A DNA stretch of 8,827 nucleotides from Actinomycetes bacterium (GTDB lineage: Bacteria; Actinomycetota; CADDZG01; JAHWKV01): assembly GCA_029263035.1 (NCBI GenBank), contig JAJCYF010000041.1:1-8827 (forward strand), given 5' to 3'. Within the stretch, counting starts at the first letter, position 1. Each line of letters begins with the position of its first letter. Of the stretch, positions 1-6,002 are shown one piece after another. The translations under genes were made by a program, and so were the position numbers. The notes beneath the pieces are model-generated. The model worked only from the letters and a program-made list of their open reading frames with translations, was not told the origin of the DNA and ran no database searches.

Positions 1-438
1 GTCCCCGAAGGAGAACGCCAGCTCCATCACCCGGTCCCCGGTCCTGTCGGCCAGGTAGTCGATGCTCTGGCGGATCCGGGCGGGGTCGGTGCGGTCCAGG
101 CGCTGGTCGCCCAGCCCCAGGTAGGGCGCCAGGACGGTCCGGCCCAGCCGGTTGAGCGAGCGGGCCACGTCGACGATCCGCGGGTCGGCCGGGCCGCCGG
201 GAGCCACCCCGTGGACCAGGACGACCCCGGGCATGGTGTTTCGGCCTTCGTAGAGGTCGGCCTTTCCGTCGGGCAGGTCTACCACGGAGACCCGGGGCTC
301 ACCGAGCAGTTGCAGCGGCTTGACCGGAGCCAGCATTTCGGTGAGCAGCAGGACCGACTTTGCGGTGCTTTTGACCGGCTGAACGGCGTACGCTCCGGCG
401 GTGAGGGCGAGCGCCAGGATCAAGCCCTTCCGCGCCAT
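1..438 (-). CDS. Alpha/beta hydrolase (dienelactone-hydrolase-like), 3' part missing
   Basis: The first 146 residues are present and the frame is open to the window edge. The N-terminus (MARKG, then a hydrophobic run at about residues 5-19) looks like a signal peptide or membrane anchor, so the enzyme probably acts outside the cytoplasm. A beta strand ending in VVLVHG (72-77) supplies the oxyanion-loop HG. The segment AFSFG (141-145) fits the nucleophile elbow Sm-x-Ser-x-Gly, with Ser143 as candidate nucleophile; the acid and histidine of the triad would lie beyond the window. The ATG follows the lysA stop after 4 bases without a good ribosome binding site, which suggests translational coupling. 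Substrate is unknown. In many actinobacteria hom follows lysA, but this sequence has no Rossmann-type homoserine dehydrogenase start. The hydrolase fold is fairly certain; the subfamily is not. Confidence 0.8.
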   Translation of the reverse strand, partial: MARKGLILALALTAGAYAVQPVKSTAKSVLLLTEMLAPVKPLQLLGEPRVSVVDLPDGKADLYEGRNTMPGVVLVHGVAPGGPADPRIVDVARSLNRLGRTVLAPYLGLGDQRLDRTDPARIRQSIDYLADRTGDRVMELAFSFGD

Positions 439-442
439 TGGT

Positions 443-1756
443 TTATTCGGTTTCCAGCCGGACCAGGTCTTCGTAGGTCTCGCGGCGGATCATCAGCTGG
501 GCCTGCCCGTCCGCGACTGTCACGACCGCCGGGCGGGGCTTCTTGTTGTAGTTGGAGGCCATCGAGTAGTTGTATGCCCCGGTGGCCGGCATTGCCACCA
601 GGTCCCCCCGGGTGACCGAACGGGGCAGCGGCAGGTCCTCGGCCAGCAGGTCCCCCGATTCGCAGTGCATGCCGGCCAGCGTGACCGCAAAGCCGGCCTC
701 TTCTTCGGCCTTGTTGGCCAGGATCGCGGCGTACCTGGCCTGGTAGAGCGCCGGGCGGATGTTGTCGCTCATGCCGCCGTCGACCGAGACGAAGGTCAGC
801 TCATCCGATGCCTGCTTGATCGCCCCGACCGAGTACAGGGTGACCATCGCGTTGCTGATCAGCCAGCGTCCGGGCTCGAAGCACAGGGCGGGCACGGTCA
901 CGGCGTTGCTCTCGGCGGCCTTGCGGGCGGTCGACAGGACCAGCTCGCCCAGGTGCTTCACGTCGAACGGGCGGTCGCCGGCGACGAAGGGAACCCCGAA
1001 ACCCCCGCCCAGGTTCAGTTCGGGGAACTCCAGGCCGAACTCGGCCTTGATTTCGGCCAGGAAACCGAACAGGACCTCGATGCTCTCCTGGAAGGGGTCC
1101 GCGTCGAAGATGTTCGACCCGATGTGGGCGTGCAGCCCCCGCAGCTCCAGGCCGGGGTGGGCGTTGGCCCGCACGATCGCCTCCCGGGCGGCGCCGCCCC
1201 GGAGGTGAAGACCGAACTTGGACTCGTGGTGGCCGGTCTGGATGTGGGCGTGGGTGTCGGCGGTCACGCCCGGGGTCACCCGAAGAAAGACCGCCTGCCT
1301 GCGCCCGGCCGCCCGGGCTATCGACCCGATGCGCTCGATCTCCTCCAGGTTATCGATTGCGATCCGGCCGATCCCCGCCCTGATGGCCGTCTCCAGCTCC
1401 GAATCGAGCTTGTTGTTGCCGTGCATGATCATCCGTGCGGGCGGAAAGCCCGCGGCCAGGCCCGTGTGCAGCTCCCCGCCGGAGGCGACGTCCAGCCCCA
1501 GCCCCTGCTGCTCCGCCAGCCGGCAGACCGCCTTGCTGAGGAACGCCTTGGCGGCGTAGTAGATGGTGGCGCCGGCGAACGAAGCCCGGATCGAGCTTGC
1601 CCGGTCCACGAAGGTGCGCTCGCAGAAGACGAACAGAGGGGTGCCGAACTCCCGGGCCAGGTCGACAGTGTCGCAGCCGCCGATCACCAGGTGCCCGGCT
1701 TTGTTGACCTCGGCGGTATTCGGCAGAGCAGCCCGCAGCTCGTCGACCGTGCTCAC
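443..1756 (-). CDS. lysA: Diaminopimelate decarboxylase
   Basis: PLP-dependent enzyme of the alanine-racemase-fold (fold III) family. It removes CO2 from meso-diaminopimelate to make L-lysine, the last step of the DAP pathway, in the cytoplasm. The 437-residue protein has the expected length and motifs: YYAAKAF with the Schiff-base lysine K70, the glycine-rich phosphate loop LNLGGGFG, EPGRWL, CESGD with the conserved active-site cysteine, and GAYNYSMASNYN near the C-terminus. The start is GTG at 1756, whose GTGA overlaps the argS stop TGA by 4 bases, with GGGGAG just upstream. An in-frame extension to 1831 exists, but it lies wholly inside argS and has no family-like sequence. It is the third gene of a response regulator-argS-lysA-hydrolase run, and argS-lysA adjacency is classic for actinobacteria. 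Confidence 0.97.
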   Translation of the reverse strand: MSTVDELRAALPNTAEVNKAGHLVIGGCDTVDLAREFGTPLFVFCERTFVDRASSIRASFAGATIYYAAKAFLSKAVCRLAEQQGLGLDVASGGELHTGLAAGFPPARMIMHGNNKLDSELETAIRAGIGRIAIDNLEEIERIGSIARAAGRRQAVFLRVTPGVTADTHAHIQTGHHESKFGLHLRGGAAREAIVRANAHPGLELRGLHAHIGSNIFDADPFQESIEVLFGFLAEIKAEFGLEFPELNLGGGFGVPFVAGDRPFDVKHLGELVLSTARKAAESNAVTVPALCFEPGRWLISNAMVTLYSVGAIKQASDELTFVSVDGGMSDNIRPALYQARYAAILANKAEEEAGFAVTLAGMHCESGDLLAEDLPLPRSVTRGDLVAMPATGAYNYSMASNYNKKPRPAVVTVADGQAQLMIRRETYEDLVRLETE

Positions 1757-3387
1757 ATGCTCCCCGGGGCGCTCACACCGAGCAGGGTAACGGTGTTGGC
1801 CAGCACCTGGCGGGTGGCGTCGACCAGCCACAGGCGGGCCCGGCTGAGTTCGGCATCGTCGCTCAGCACCCGGCAGTCGCGGTAGAAGGCGCTGAATTGG
1901 GACGCCAGCGCCTGGGCGTAGTGGGTCAGCCGGTGGGGGGCCCTAAGGCGCGCAGCCTCCTCGATGAGGTCCGGGAACTCCGAAAGCTTGCGGATCAGCA
2001 GCGCCTCGGACTCGTGGGTCAGGAGGCTGAAGTCGGCGTCCTCGATAGACCCCCGGTCCCCGGCGTTGCGCAGGATCGAGCAGGTCCGGGCGTGCTGGTA
2101 CTGCACGTAGTAGACCGGGTTCTCCTGTGATTCGGACTTCACCAGGTCCAGGTCGAAGTCGATGGTGGCGTCGATGCTGCGGCTGACCAGGGTGAACCGG
2201 GCGGCGTCGACGCCCACCTCGTTGATCAGCTCGTCGATGGTCACGATGGTCCCGGCCCGCTTGGACATCTTGGCCGCCTCGCCGCCGGAGATGAAGTTCA
2301 CCAGCTGCTGCAGCATGATCTCGACCGGCTGGGTGAGCCCCAGGGCCTTGCCCACGGCCTGCAGCCCGGCGACCTGCCCGTGGTGGTCCGCCCCCCACAC
2401 GTACATGATCCGGTCGAAGCCCCGGCCCACCTTGTCGATCAGGTAGGCGACATCGGCGGCCAGATAGGTGGTGGTCTGCCCCTCCGACCGCACCAGCACC
2501 TGATCCCGGGAGGCCCCCAGCTCGCTGGAGCGGAACCACACGGCGCCCTCCTTCTCGAAGGTGTGCCCCCGTTCGGTCAGCTCGGCGATGCCGGCAGCAA
2601 CCTTGCCCGACGAGTGAAGCGACGACTCGTAGACCCAGTTGTCGAAGTGGACCCTGAAGCTCTCCAGCGTGCGCCGGTGGCTCTCGACCATCCGCTCGGT
2701 TCCGATCCGGCCGACCCGCGAGGGGTCGTCGGCCAGGGAGTCGCCGAACTCGCCGGCCAGCTCCCGGCCCAGCTCGGCCAGGTACTCGCCCTGGTAACCG
2801 TCCTCGGGGACCGATGCATCCCGGCCCAGCGCCTGGAGGTAGCGGGCGTGCAGCGAGGCGGAGAACCGCTCCATCTGCTTGCCGGCGTCGTTGATGTAGT
2901 ACTCGGTGCCCACCGGGTAGCCGGCGGCGTCCAGAAGGCGCGCCAGGGCGTCGCCGTAGGCGGCGTTGCGCCCGGAGCCGACGTGCAGCGGACCGGTGGG
3001 GTTGGCCGATACGAACTCGATCAGAATGCGTTCGTCCTTCATCGCTCCCCGGCCGAAGTCTTCCGCCCGTTCGGCGATGTCCCTGACCGTTGAGCCCAGC
3101 CAGCCCTTGGCCAGGTGGAAGTTGATGAAGCCCGGCCCGGCGACCTCGGCGCGCTCCACCAGGTCCGAATCGGGGAGGGCGGCGATCAACTGCTCCGCCA
3201 GGCTGCGGGGGGACATACGGGCGCTCTTGGCCAGGGTCAATGCAAGGTTGGTGGCGAACTCACCGTGCTCGGGTCGGGCCGGACGGGACAGCTCAACCGC
3301 GGCAGAGGAGTCGGTAGGCAGCGTGCCGCCGGCTCGCATCTGGTCGAGACCGGCCTCCAGCAGGCCGGCGAGGTGTTCGGTGATCAC
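1753..3387 (-). CDS. argS: Arginyl-tRNA synthetase
   Basis: Class I aminoacyl-tRNA synthetase charging tRNA-Arg with arginine using ATP in the cytoplasm. In 544 residues it shows, in order: the N-terminal Add-1-type tRNA-recognition domain (about 1-100, with RPEHGEFATNLAL), SANPTGPLHVGSGR with the HIGH-equivalent HVGS at 135-138, GADHHGQ at 332-338, the signature KMSKRAG at 373-379, and the C-terminal DALR anticodon-binding domain (VQYQHAR and onwards). The KMSKR lysines are present, whereas many ArgRS lack a canonical KMSKS. The chosen start is GTG at 3387, 2 bases after the response-regulator stop; the GAAG before it is a weak ribosome binding site, so coupling to the upstream gene is likely. 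The last four bases overlap lysA. A divergent tRNA-Arg(CCG) lies about 70 bases upstream of the operon. Confidence 0.97.
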   Translation of the reverse strand: MITEHLAGLLEAGLDQMRAGGTLPTDSSAAVELSRPARPEHGEFATNLALTLAKSARMSPRSLAEQLIAALPDSDLVERAEVAGPGFINFHLAKGWLGSTVRDIAERAEDFGRGAMKDERILIEFVSANPTGPLHVGSGRNAAYGDALARLLDAAGYPVGTEYYINDAGKQMERFSASLHARYLQALGRDASVPEDGYQGEYLAELGRELAGEFGDSLADDPSRVGRIGTERMVESHRRTLESFRVHFDNWVYESSLHSSGKVAAGIAELTERGHTFEKEGAVWFRSSELGASRDQVLVRSEGQTTTYLAADVAYLIDKVGRGFDRIMYVWGADHHGQVAGLQAVGKALGLTQPVEIMLQQLVNFISGGEAAKMSKRAGTIVTIDELINEVGVDAARFTLVSRSIDATIDFDLDLVKSESQENPVYYVQYQHARTCSILRNAGDRGSIEDADFSLLTHESEALLIRKLSEFPDLIEEAARLRAPHRLTHYAQALASQFSAFYRDCRVLSDDAELSRARLWLVDATRQVLANTVTLLGVSAPGSM

Positions 3388-3389
3388 CT

Positions 3390-3803
3390 TCAGAACCCGG
3401 GGGGATCGTTCGGGCGCGCGTAGGTGCCCTGGAGGATCTGCTCGATCAGGTCCAGCAGTTCCACCGGCTCAAATGGTTTGGTGACGTAGGCAGCCACTCC
3501 GGATTCGTATCCTTTTCTCAAATCGGCCTGCTGGGCACGTGCGGACAGGAAGATCACAGGTATCTGCGCCGTCCGGGGGTCGTTCAACAACTCCGCCCGG
3601 GCGGCCCATCCGTCCATCCGGGGCATCATGATGTCCAGGATCACCAGATCCGGTAACTCCCGGCCTGCCTTCTCCACCGCCTCCAGGCCGTCGGCGGCGG
3701 TGATCACATCGTAGCCCTCAAACTCAAGGTTGACTTGAAGAAGCTCGATGATCACGGGGTCGTCATCGGTGATGAGGATTTTGTGGCGGGCGCCGGAATT
3801 CAA
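3390..3803 (-). CDS. Stand-alone receiver-domain response regulator (CheY/Spo0F-like)
   Basis: A 137-residue protein consisting of one REC domain and no output domain. The acidic pocket is DDD (13-15), the phosphoacceptor is D57 in PDLVILDIMMPRMDG, the switch residue is S87 in VIFLSA, and the conserved lysine is K109 in YVTKPF. A short PNDPPGF tail follows. It should accept phosphate from a histidine kinase and act by protein-protein contact; no kinase is in the window, so its partner is unknown. The start is TTG at 3803; no ATG or GTG lies before the first beta strand. AAAGGA (3811-3806) is only two bases from the start, close for a ribosome binding site. Two bases separate its stop from argS, so it probably leads the argS-lysA operon. 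Confidence 0.93.
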   Translation of the reverse strand: MNSGARHKILITDDDPVIIELLQVNLEFEGYDVITAADGLEAVEKAGRELPDLVILDIMMPRMDGWAARAELLNDPRTAQIPVIFLSARAQQADLRKGYESGVAAYVTKPFEPVELLDLIEQILQGTYARPNDPPGF

Positions 3804-3812
3804 GGTCCTTTG

Positions 3813-3818
3813 ATTGTA
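3813..3818 (-). promoter_or_regulatory. Candidate -10 box for the response regulator-argS operon
   Basis: TACAAT on the minus strand matches the housekeeping -10 consensus TATAAT at five of six positions. It would start transcription near 3806, leaving about 3 untranslated bases before the TTG start, that is a nearly leaderless mRNA. No good -35 box is visible at 16-18 bases. If this promoter is right, the AAAGGA at 3811-3806 would not be in the transcript and could not act as ribosome binding site. Confidence 0.35.
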
Positions 3819-3857
3819 GTGCCGGGACCCGGGCCCAACCCGCGGGGCCGCTGCCGG

Positions 3858-3863
3858 TACAAT
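3858..3863 (+). promoter_or_regulatory. Candidate -10 box for tRNA-Arg
   Basis: TACAAT on the plus strand lies 13 bases before the tRNA, giving a predicted start near 3870 and a leader of about 7 bases. No convincing -35 box is seen. It is the same hexamer as in the divergent promoter on the other strand. Confidence 0.45.
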
Positions 3864-3876
3864 TGAACGAATCCCC

Positions 3877-3952
3877 GCCCTCGTAGCTCAGGGGATAGAG
3901 CGTTCGCCTCCGGAGCGAAAGGCCGCAGGTTCAAATCCTGCCGGGGGCACCA
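3877..3952 (+). tRNA. tRNA-Arg(CCG), CCA encoded
   Basis: A 76-base cloverleaf read by eye. The acceptor stem is GCCCTCG paired with CGGGGGC (one T-G wobble). The D arm is GCTC/GAGC. The anticodon stem TTCGC/GCGAA carries loop CTCCGGA with anticodon CCG at 3910-3912. The T arm GCAGG/CCTGC carries the loop TTCAAAT. The discriminator base is A, followed by a genome-encoded CCA. Anticodon CCG reads CGG arginine codons, which are frequent in GC-rich genomes. The gene is divergent from the response regulator-argS operon, so a substrate tRNA of ArgRS sits beside its synthetase gene. A T5 run at 3964-3968 just downstream has no clear hairpin before it and may or may not help termination. Confidence 0.97.
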
Positions 3953-4007
3953 CCGCTTACCTGTTTTTGCCCGATGGACGAGAGATCCTTCGGCAATACC
4001 GTTGGCT

Positions 4008-4020
4008 ATACTTTGAGTAT
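4008..4020 (+). promoter_or_regulatory. vapB promoter -10 and candidate autoregulatory operator
   Basis: TATACT at 4007-4012 is a good -10 box; counting 7 bases on puts the transcript start at the A of the ATG at 4019, i.e. a leaderless mRNA. The -35 region is weak. A perfect inverted repeat, ATACT-TTG-AGTAT (4008-4020), overlaps both the -10 box and the start codon, where ribbon-helix-helix antitoxins usually bind to repress their own operon. Operator function is inference from position and symmetry; five-base arms can arise by chance. Confidence 0.5.
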
Positions 4021-4255
4021 GTCCAAAGTCATGGTCTCTTTGCCCGACGACCTGCTGGCGCTGATCGATCGGGAAGCCAAGCGTCGCTCGATGAGCCGAA
4101 GCGCCCTACTTGCGGCCGCAGCCAAGCGGGAGCTCTCCCGTCGAGATCCGGCAGCGGTGGCCGACGCCGTCGCCCGGTCCGAACGCCGGTTTGCGCAGGC
4201 GGGCAGCTTCGACGCGGGGGACCTGGTTCGTGTCGAACGGGATCTGCATCGTTGA
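4019..4255 (+). CDS. vapB: Ribbon-helix-helix antitoxin (VapB/CopG-like)
   Basis: A 78-residue protein whose N-terminus reads as a ribbon-helix-helix DNA-binding fold: strand KVMVSLP (3-9), helix DDLLALIDREAKRR, turn, helix SRSALLAAAAKREL. The remaining C-terminal part is charged and would be the toxin-wrapping region. Such antitoxins dimerise, bind an operator at their own promoter and neutralise the partner toxin. The ATG at 4019 was chosen because it opens directly on the RHH strand and sits at the predicted transcript start; an in-frame ATG at 3974 adds 15 residues without family character and would lie upstream of the -10 box. The stop overlaps the toxin start (TTGA). The VapB family label rests mainly on the VapC-type partner. 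Confidence 0.85.
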   Translation: MSKVMVSLPDDLLALIDREAKRRSMSRSALLAAAAKRELSRRDPAAVADAVARSERRFAQAGSFDAGDLVRVERDLHR

Positions 4256-4710
4256 CGAGCGTTCTCGTCGACACCTCCGTCTTGCTCAAGTGGTTCCATA
4301 GTTCGGGGGAGGCGGAACTCGGTGCGGCACGAGCGCTCCGGGACGCCCACGTCGCTTCCCGGGTGGACGTCCACGTATTGGATCTGGCGCTTTACGAGGT
4401 CGGCAACGTCCTGGTCAGATCGTTGCGCTGGCCCGCGGATGAGGTTGCCGGCCAGCTCGAGGATCTACTGACCATCCTCGGGACTCCATTGGTCATGAGT
4501 CCAACCTGGCTCCGGGACGCCGCCGATCTGGCGGTGGAGCACAGCCTGACGTTCTACGACGCCGCCTGGGCGGCGGCCGCCCGCGGCCTCGGTGTGGCTC
4601 TGGTGAGTGCCGACGGGCAACTTCTCGCTGCCGGGCTCGCCGAGTCCGCCACAACCACCGCGCAACGCCTCGATCTGAACGTCGTCGACGATGGGTTGAC
4701 CGATCCGTAG
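4252..4710 (+). CDS. vapC: PIN-domain ribonuclease toxin (VapC-like)
   Basis: A 152-residue PIN domain, the usual VapC size with a slightly long tail. The four acidic residues that bind the metal in PIN nucleases are all visible: D7 (VLVDTS), E49 (LYEVGN), D103 (TFYDAAW) and D121 (VSADGQ). VapC toxins are Mg/Mn-dependent endoribonucleases that cut tRNA or rRNA and stop growth when free of VapB; the target here cannot be read from sequence. The start is TTG at 4252, overlapping the vapB stop by 4 bases; no ATG or GTG lies near the first strand, and the catalytic D7 fixes the start to this area. The catalytic set is intact, so the toxin is probably active. The same reading frame is open further upstream through vapB, but that part has no PIN sequence. 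Confidence 0.88.
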   Translation: MTSVLVDTSVLLKWFHSSGEAELGAARALRDAHVASRVDVHVLDLALYEVGNVLVRSLRWPADEVAGQLEDLLTILGTPLVMSPTWLRDAADLAVEHSLTFYDAAWAAAARGLGVALVSADGQLLAAGLAESATTTAQRLDLNVVDDGLTDP

Positions 4711-4799
4711 TTCCGCCTTTACGCGACGGCGGTGGAAGGGTGCGCAACTGAGACGATTCGGATCCTTCAGAGGGGGAAACATCCTCTTATAGCCAATTC

Positions 4800-4820
4800 G
4801 CGCTCGAAGACAGCGAGCGC
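4800..4820 (+). promoter_or_regulatory. Stem-loop in the leader of the holin-X-like gene
   Basis: GCGCTCG (4800-4806) pairs perfectly with CGAGCGC (4814-4820) across a 7-base loop. It ends about 11 bases before the GGAGGT ribosome binding site. There is no T run on either strand, so it is not an ordinary terminator; it could be an mRNA leader hairpin or a protein-binding palindrome. The rest of the 4711-4840 gap holds a loose TTATAG (4787-4792) as a possible -10 box, without a clear -35. Confidence 0.4.
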
Positions 4821-4840
4821 CGCTAAATTCTGGAGGTGCC

Positions 4841-5488
4841 ATGGCCGCGGACAATGGGGCGCGAGGGTTGCTCGAACCGGATCTGATCGAAAAGCTCAAA
4901 GAGATCTCCGACGATACGAAACAACTGGTCAGCCAGGAGGTTGAGCTGGCCAAGGCCGAGATCCTGCAGAAGGTTGAGCTGGTCAAGCAGGACTTCCAGC
5001 AGGCATCCTCCCGGGTCTCCTACGAGATTCAGGCCACCAAAGGCGAGCTGACCGAGGTGGGGAAGAAGGCAGGAATCGGCGCCGGGCTGTTCAGCGGCGC
5101 CGGACTTTTCGGCCTGGCTGCCTTCGCCACATTGACCGCTGCGCTGATCGCCGGGATCGCCGAGTTCATGCCGGCGTGGGCCGCCGCCCTGATAGTCACA
5201 GTGGCCTACGGCGTAGTCGCCGGAGGCCTGGCGATGGCGGGCAGGTCCAAAGTGCAGGAGGCCACGGACCAGATGCCTGCGGCCACCCAGCACATCGACC
5301 GGATGAAAGACGTTGTGACCTCCACCAAGAACCGGATCCAGCAGGACGTGCCGCTGGCGCCCGAGATGACCATCGACTCGCTGAAGGAGTCGAAGGAACA
5401 GCTCGCGGACGCCTGGAAGAAGGGCAGCACCGAGAGCGAGCCCTCGTGGCAGCAGCCGCCCTACAGCCGGCCCGGGCAGGGCGCCTGA
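4841..5488 (+). CDS. Holin-X/DUF1469-like phage-holin-family membrane protein
   Basis: A 215-residue protein with a charged coiled-coil-like N-terminus (about 10-75: LIEKLKEISDDTKQLVSQEV and onward, rich in E/K). Two hydrophobic segments follow at about 77-106 (glycine/alanine-rich) and 112-134, split by the short turn EFMPAW, then a soluble tail of about 80 residues. This order matches the actinobacterial holin-X / DUF1469 family (Pfam PF07332 as I recall it), which despite its name is usually chromosomal and of unknown role, probably at the cell envelope. Start: ATG at 4841 with TGGAGGT 4 bases upstream. The next gene follows after 38 bases with its own strong ribosome binding site, so the two are likely co-transcribed. 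There are no lysis genes or other phage genes around, so a phage holin role is unlikely. Confidence 0.83.
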   Translation: MAADNGARGLLEPDLIEKLKEISDDTKQLVSQEVELAKAEILQKVELVKQDFQQASSRVSYEIQATKGELTEVGKKAGIGAGLFSGAGLFGLAAFATLTAALIAGIAEFMPAWAAALIVTVAYGVVAGGLAMAGRSKVQEATDQMPAATQHIDRMKDVVTSTKNRIQQDVPLAPEMTIDSLKESKEQLADAWKKGSTESEPSWQQPPYSRPGQGA

Positions 5489-5526
5489 ACCGGCAAGTCC
5501 AGCCAACGAGTTTCGAGGAGGATTCA

Positions 5527-5988
5527 ATGAGCCAGACAAACGAGCGGACGCGGGATCCCGAGGTTATCCGTCAGGAGGTCGCCGAGACCCGGGAGAACCT
5601 GGCCGAGGCGGTTGAGCACGTGGCCTACCACAAGGCCCACCTCAAGGAGGAAATAAAGGAAAATGCCAAAGGGCAGGTGGTCGATGCCAAGGACGAGCTG
5701 GTCGGCAACGTGACCGACAAGACCAGGCACCTCAAGGAAACCATCACCGGCAAGGCCTCGGACCTTACCGAGTCGGCGGCCGAAAAGAAGGATGAGCTGG
5801 TGGAGACGGTCGCCGAGAAGAAGGACGAGATCAAGGAGACCGTGGCCGAGAAGAAGGAGGACGCGACCGGTCCCGTTTCGGAGGGCGGCGCCCTGGCCGG
5901 CGCCACGGACAAGGTGGTCGAGGTTGCGGGCGAGGTGAAGTCGAAGGTGTCGGAAGTGGTGCACGGGCACCCCTCCACCGGCACCTAA
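5527..5988 (+). CDS. DUF3618-like protein with LEA-like 11-residue repeats
   Basis: A 153-residue, highly charged, mostly helical protein. Residues 9-36 (RDPEVIRQEVAETRENLAEA and onward) resemble the DUF3618 motif, in which an R-x-P-E-x-I-R-x-E-I-x-x-T-R-x-x-L pattern is typical. From residue 41 to 112 the chain follows an 11-residue period, clearest in AEKKDELVETV (85-95), AEKKDEIKETV (96-106) and AEKKED (107-112). This resembles group-3 LEA or apolipoprotein-type amphipathic helices. No long membrane segment is seen, unlike many DUF3618 proteins, which carry a C-terminal one. Start: ATG at 5527 after GAGGAGG. Pairing with a holin-X-like gene is common in actinobacteria. A membrane-surface or stress-protective role is inference; no enzymatic motif is present. 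Confidence 0.78.
   Translation: MSQTNERTRDPEVIRQEVAETRENLAEAVEHVAYHKAHLKEEIKENAKGQVVDAKDELVGNVTDKTRHLKETITGKASDLTESAAEKKDELVETVAEKKDEIKETVAEKKEDATGPVSEGGALAGATDKVVEVAGEVKSKVSEVVHGHPSTGT
5647..5862 (+). repeat. 11-residue (33-bp) periodic coding repeat
   Basis: Successive 11-residue blocks in the DUF3618-like protein: EEIKENAKGQV, VDAKDELVGNV, TDKTRHLKETI, TGKASDLTESA, AEKKDELVETV, AEKKDEIKETV, then the half block AEKKED. The last three blocks are close to identical in DNA (5779-5811, 5812-5844, 5845-5862), suggesting recent duplication by 33-bp units; the earlier ones have diverged. Confidence 0.75.
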
Positions 5989-6002
5989 GCTCCAGGGGGG
6001 CC

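Noticed and set aside
401..1885. A long open frame of about 494 codons on the plus strand opposite lysA
   Set aside because: It is the antisense shadow of lysA in GC-rich DNA; the minus strand has complete, well-ordered lysA motifs, and the plus-strand product shows none.
3877..3952. tRNA 3' end as an att site with a direct repeat elsewhere
   Set aside because: I found no second copy of the T-arm/acceptor segment in the window.
3974..4018. Longer vapB start at the ATG at 3974
   Set aside because: The added 15 residues have no family character, and the -10 box TATACT lies downstream of this ATG.
3967..4710. A continuous frame that would fuse about 95 extra residues to the VapC-like protein
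   Set aside because: The extra part is vapB read in the wrong frame and has no PIN sequence; vapB has a clear RHH fold and a TTGA overlap with vapC.
4713..4732. CCGCC/GGCGG hairpin after vapC as terminator
   Set aside because: Only five pairs with a 10-base loop and no T run; too weak to call.
4841..5488. Phage origin for the holin-X-like gene
   Set aside because: There are no endolysin, spanin or structural genes nearby; this family is widespread on actinobacterial chromosomes.
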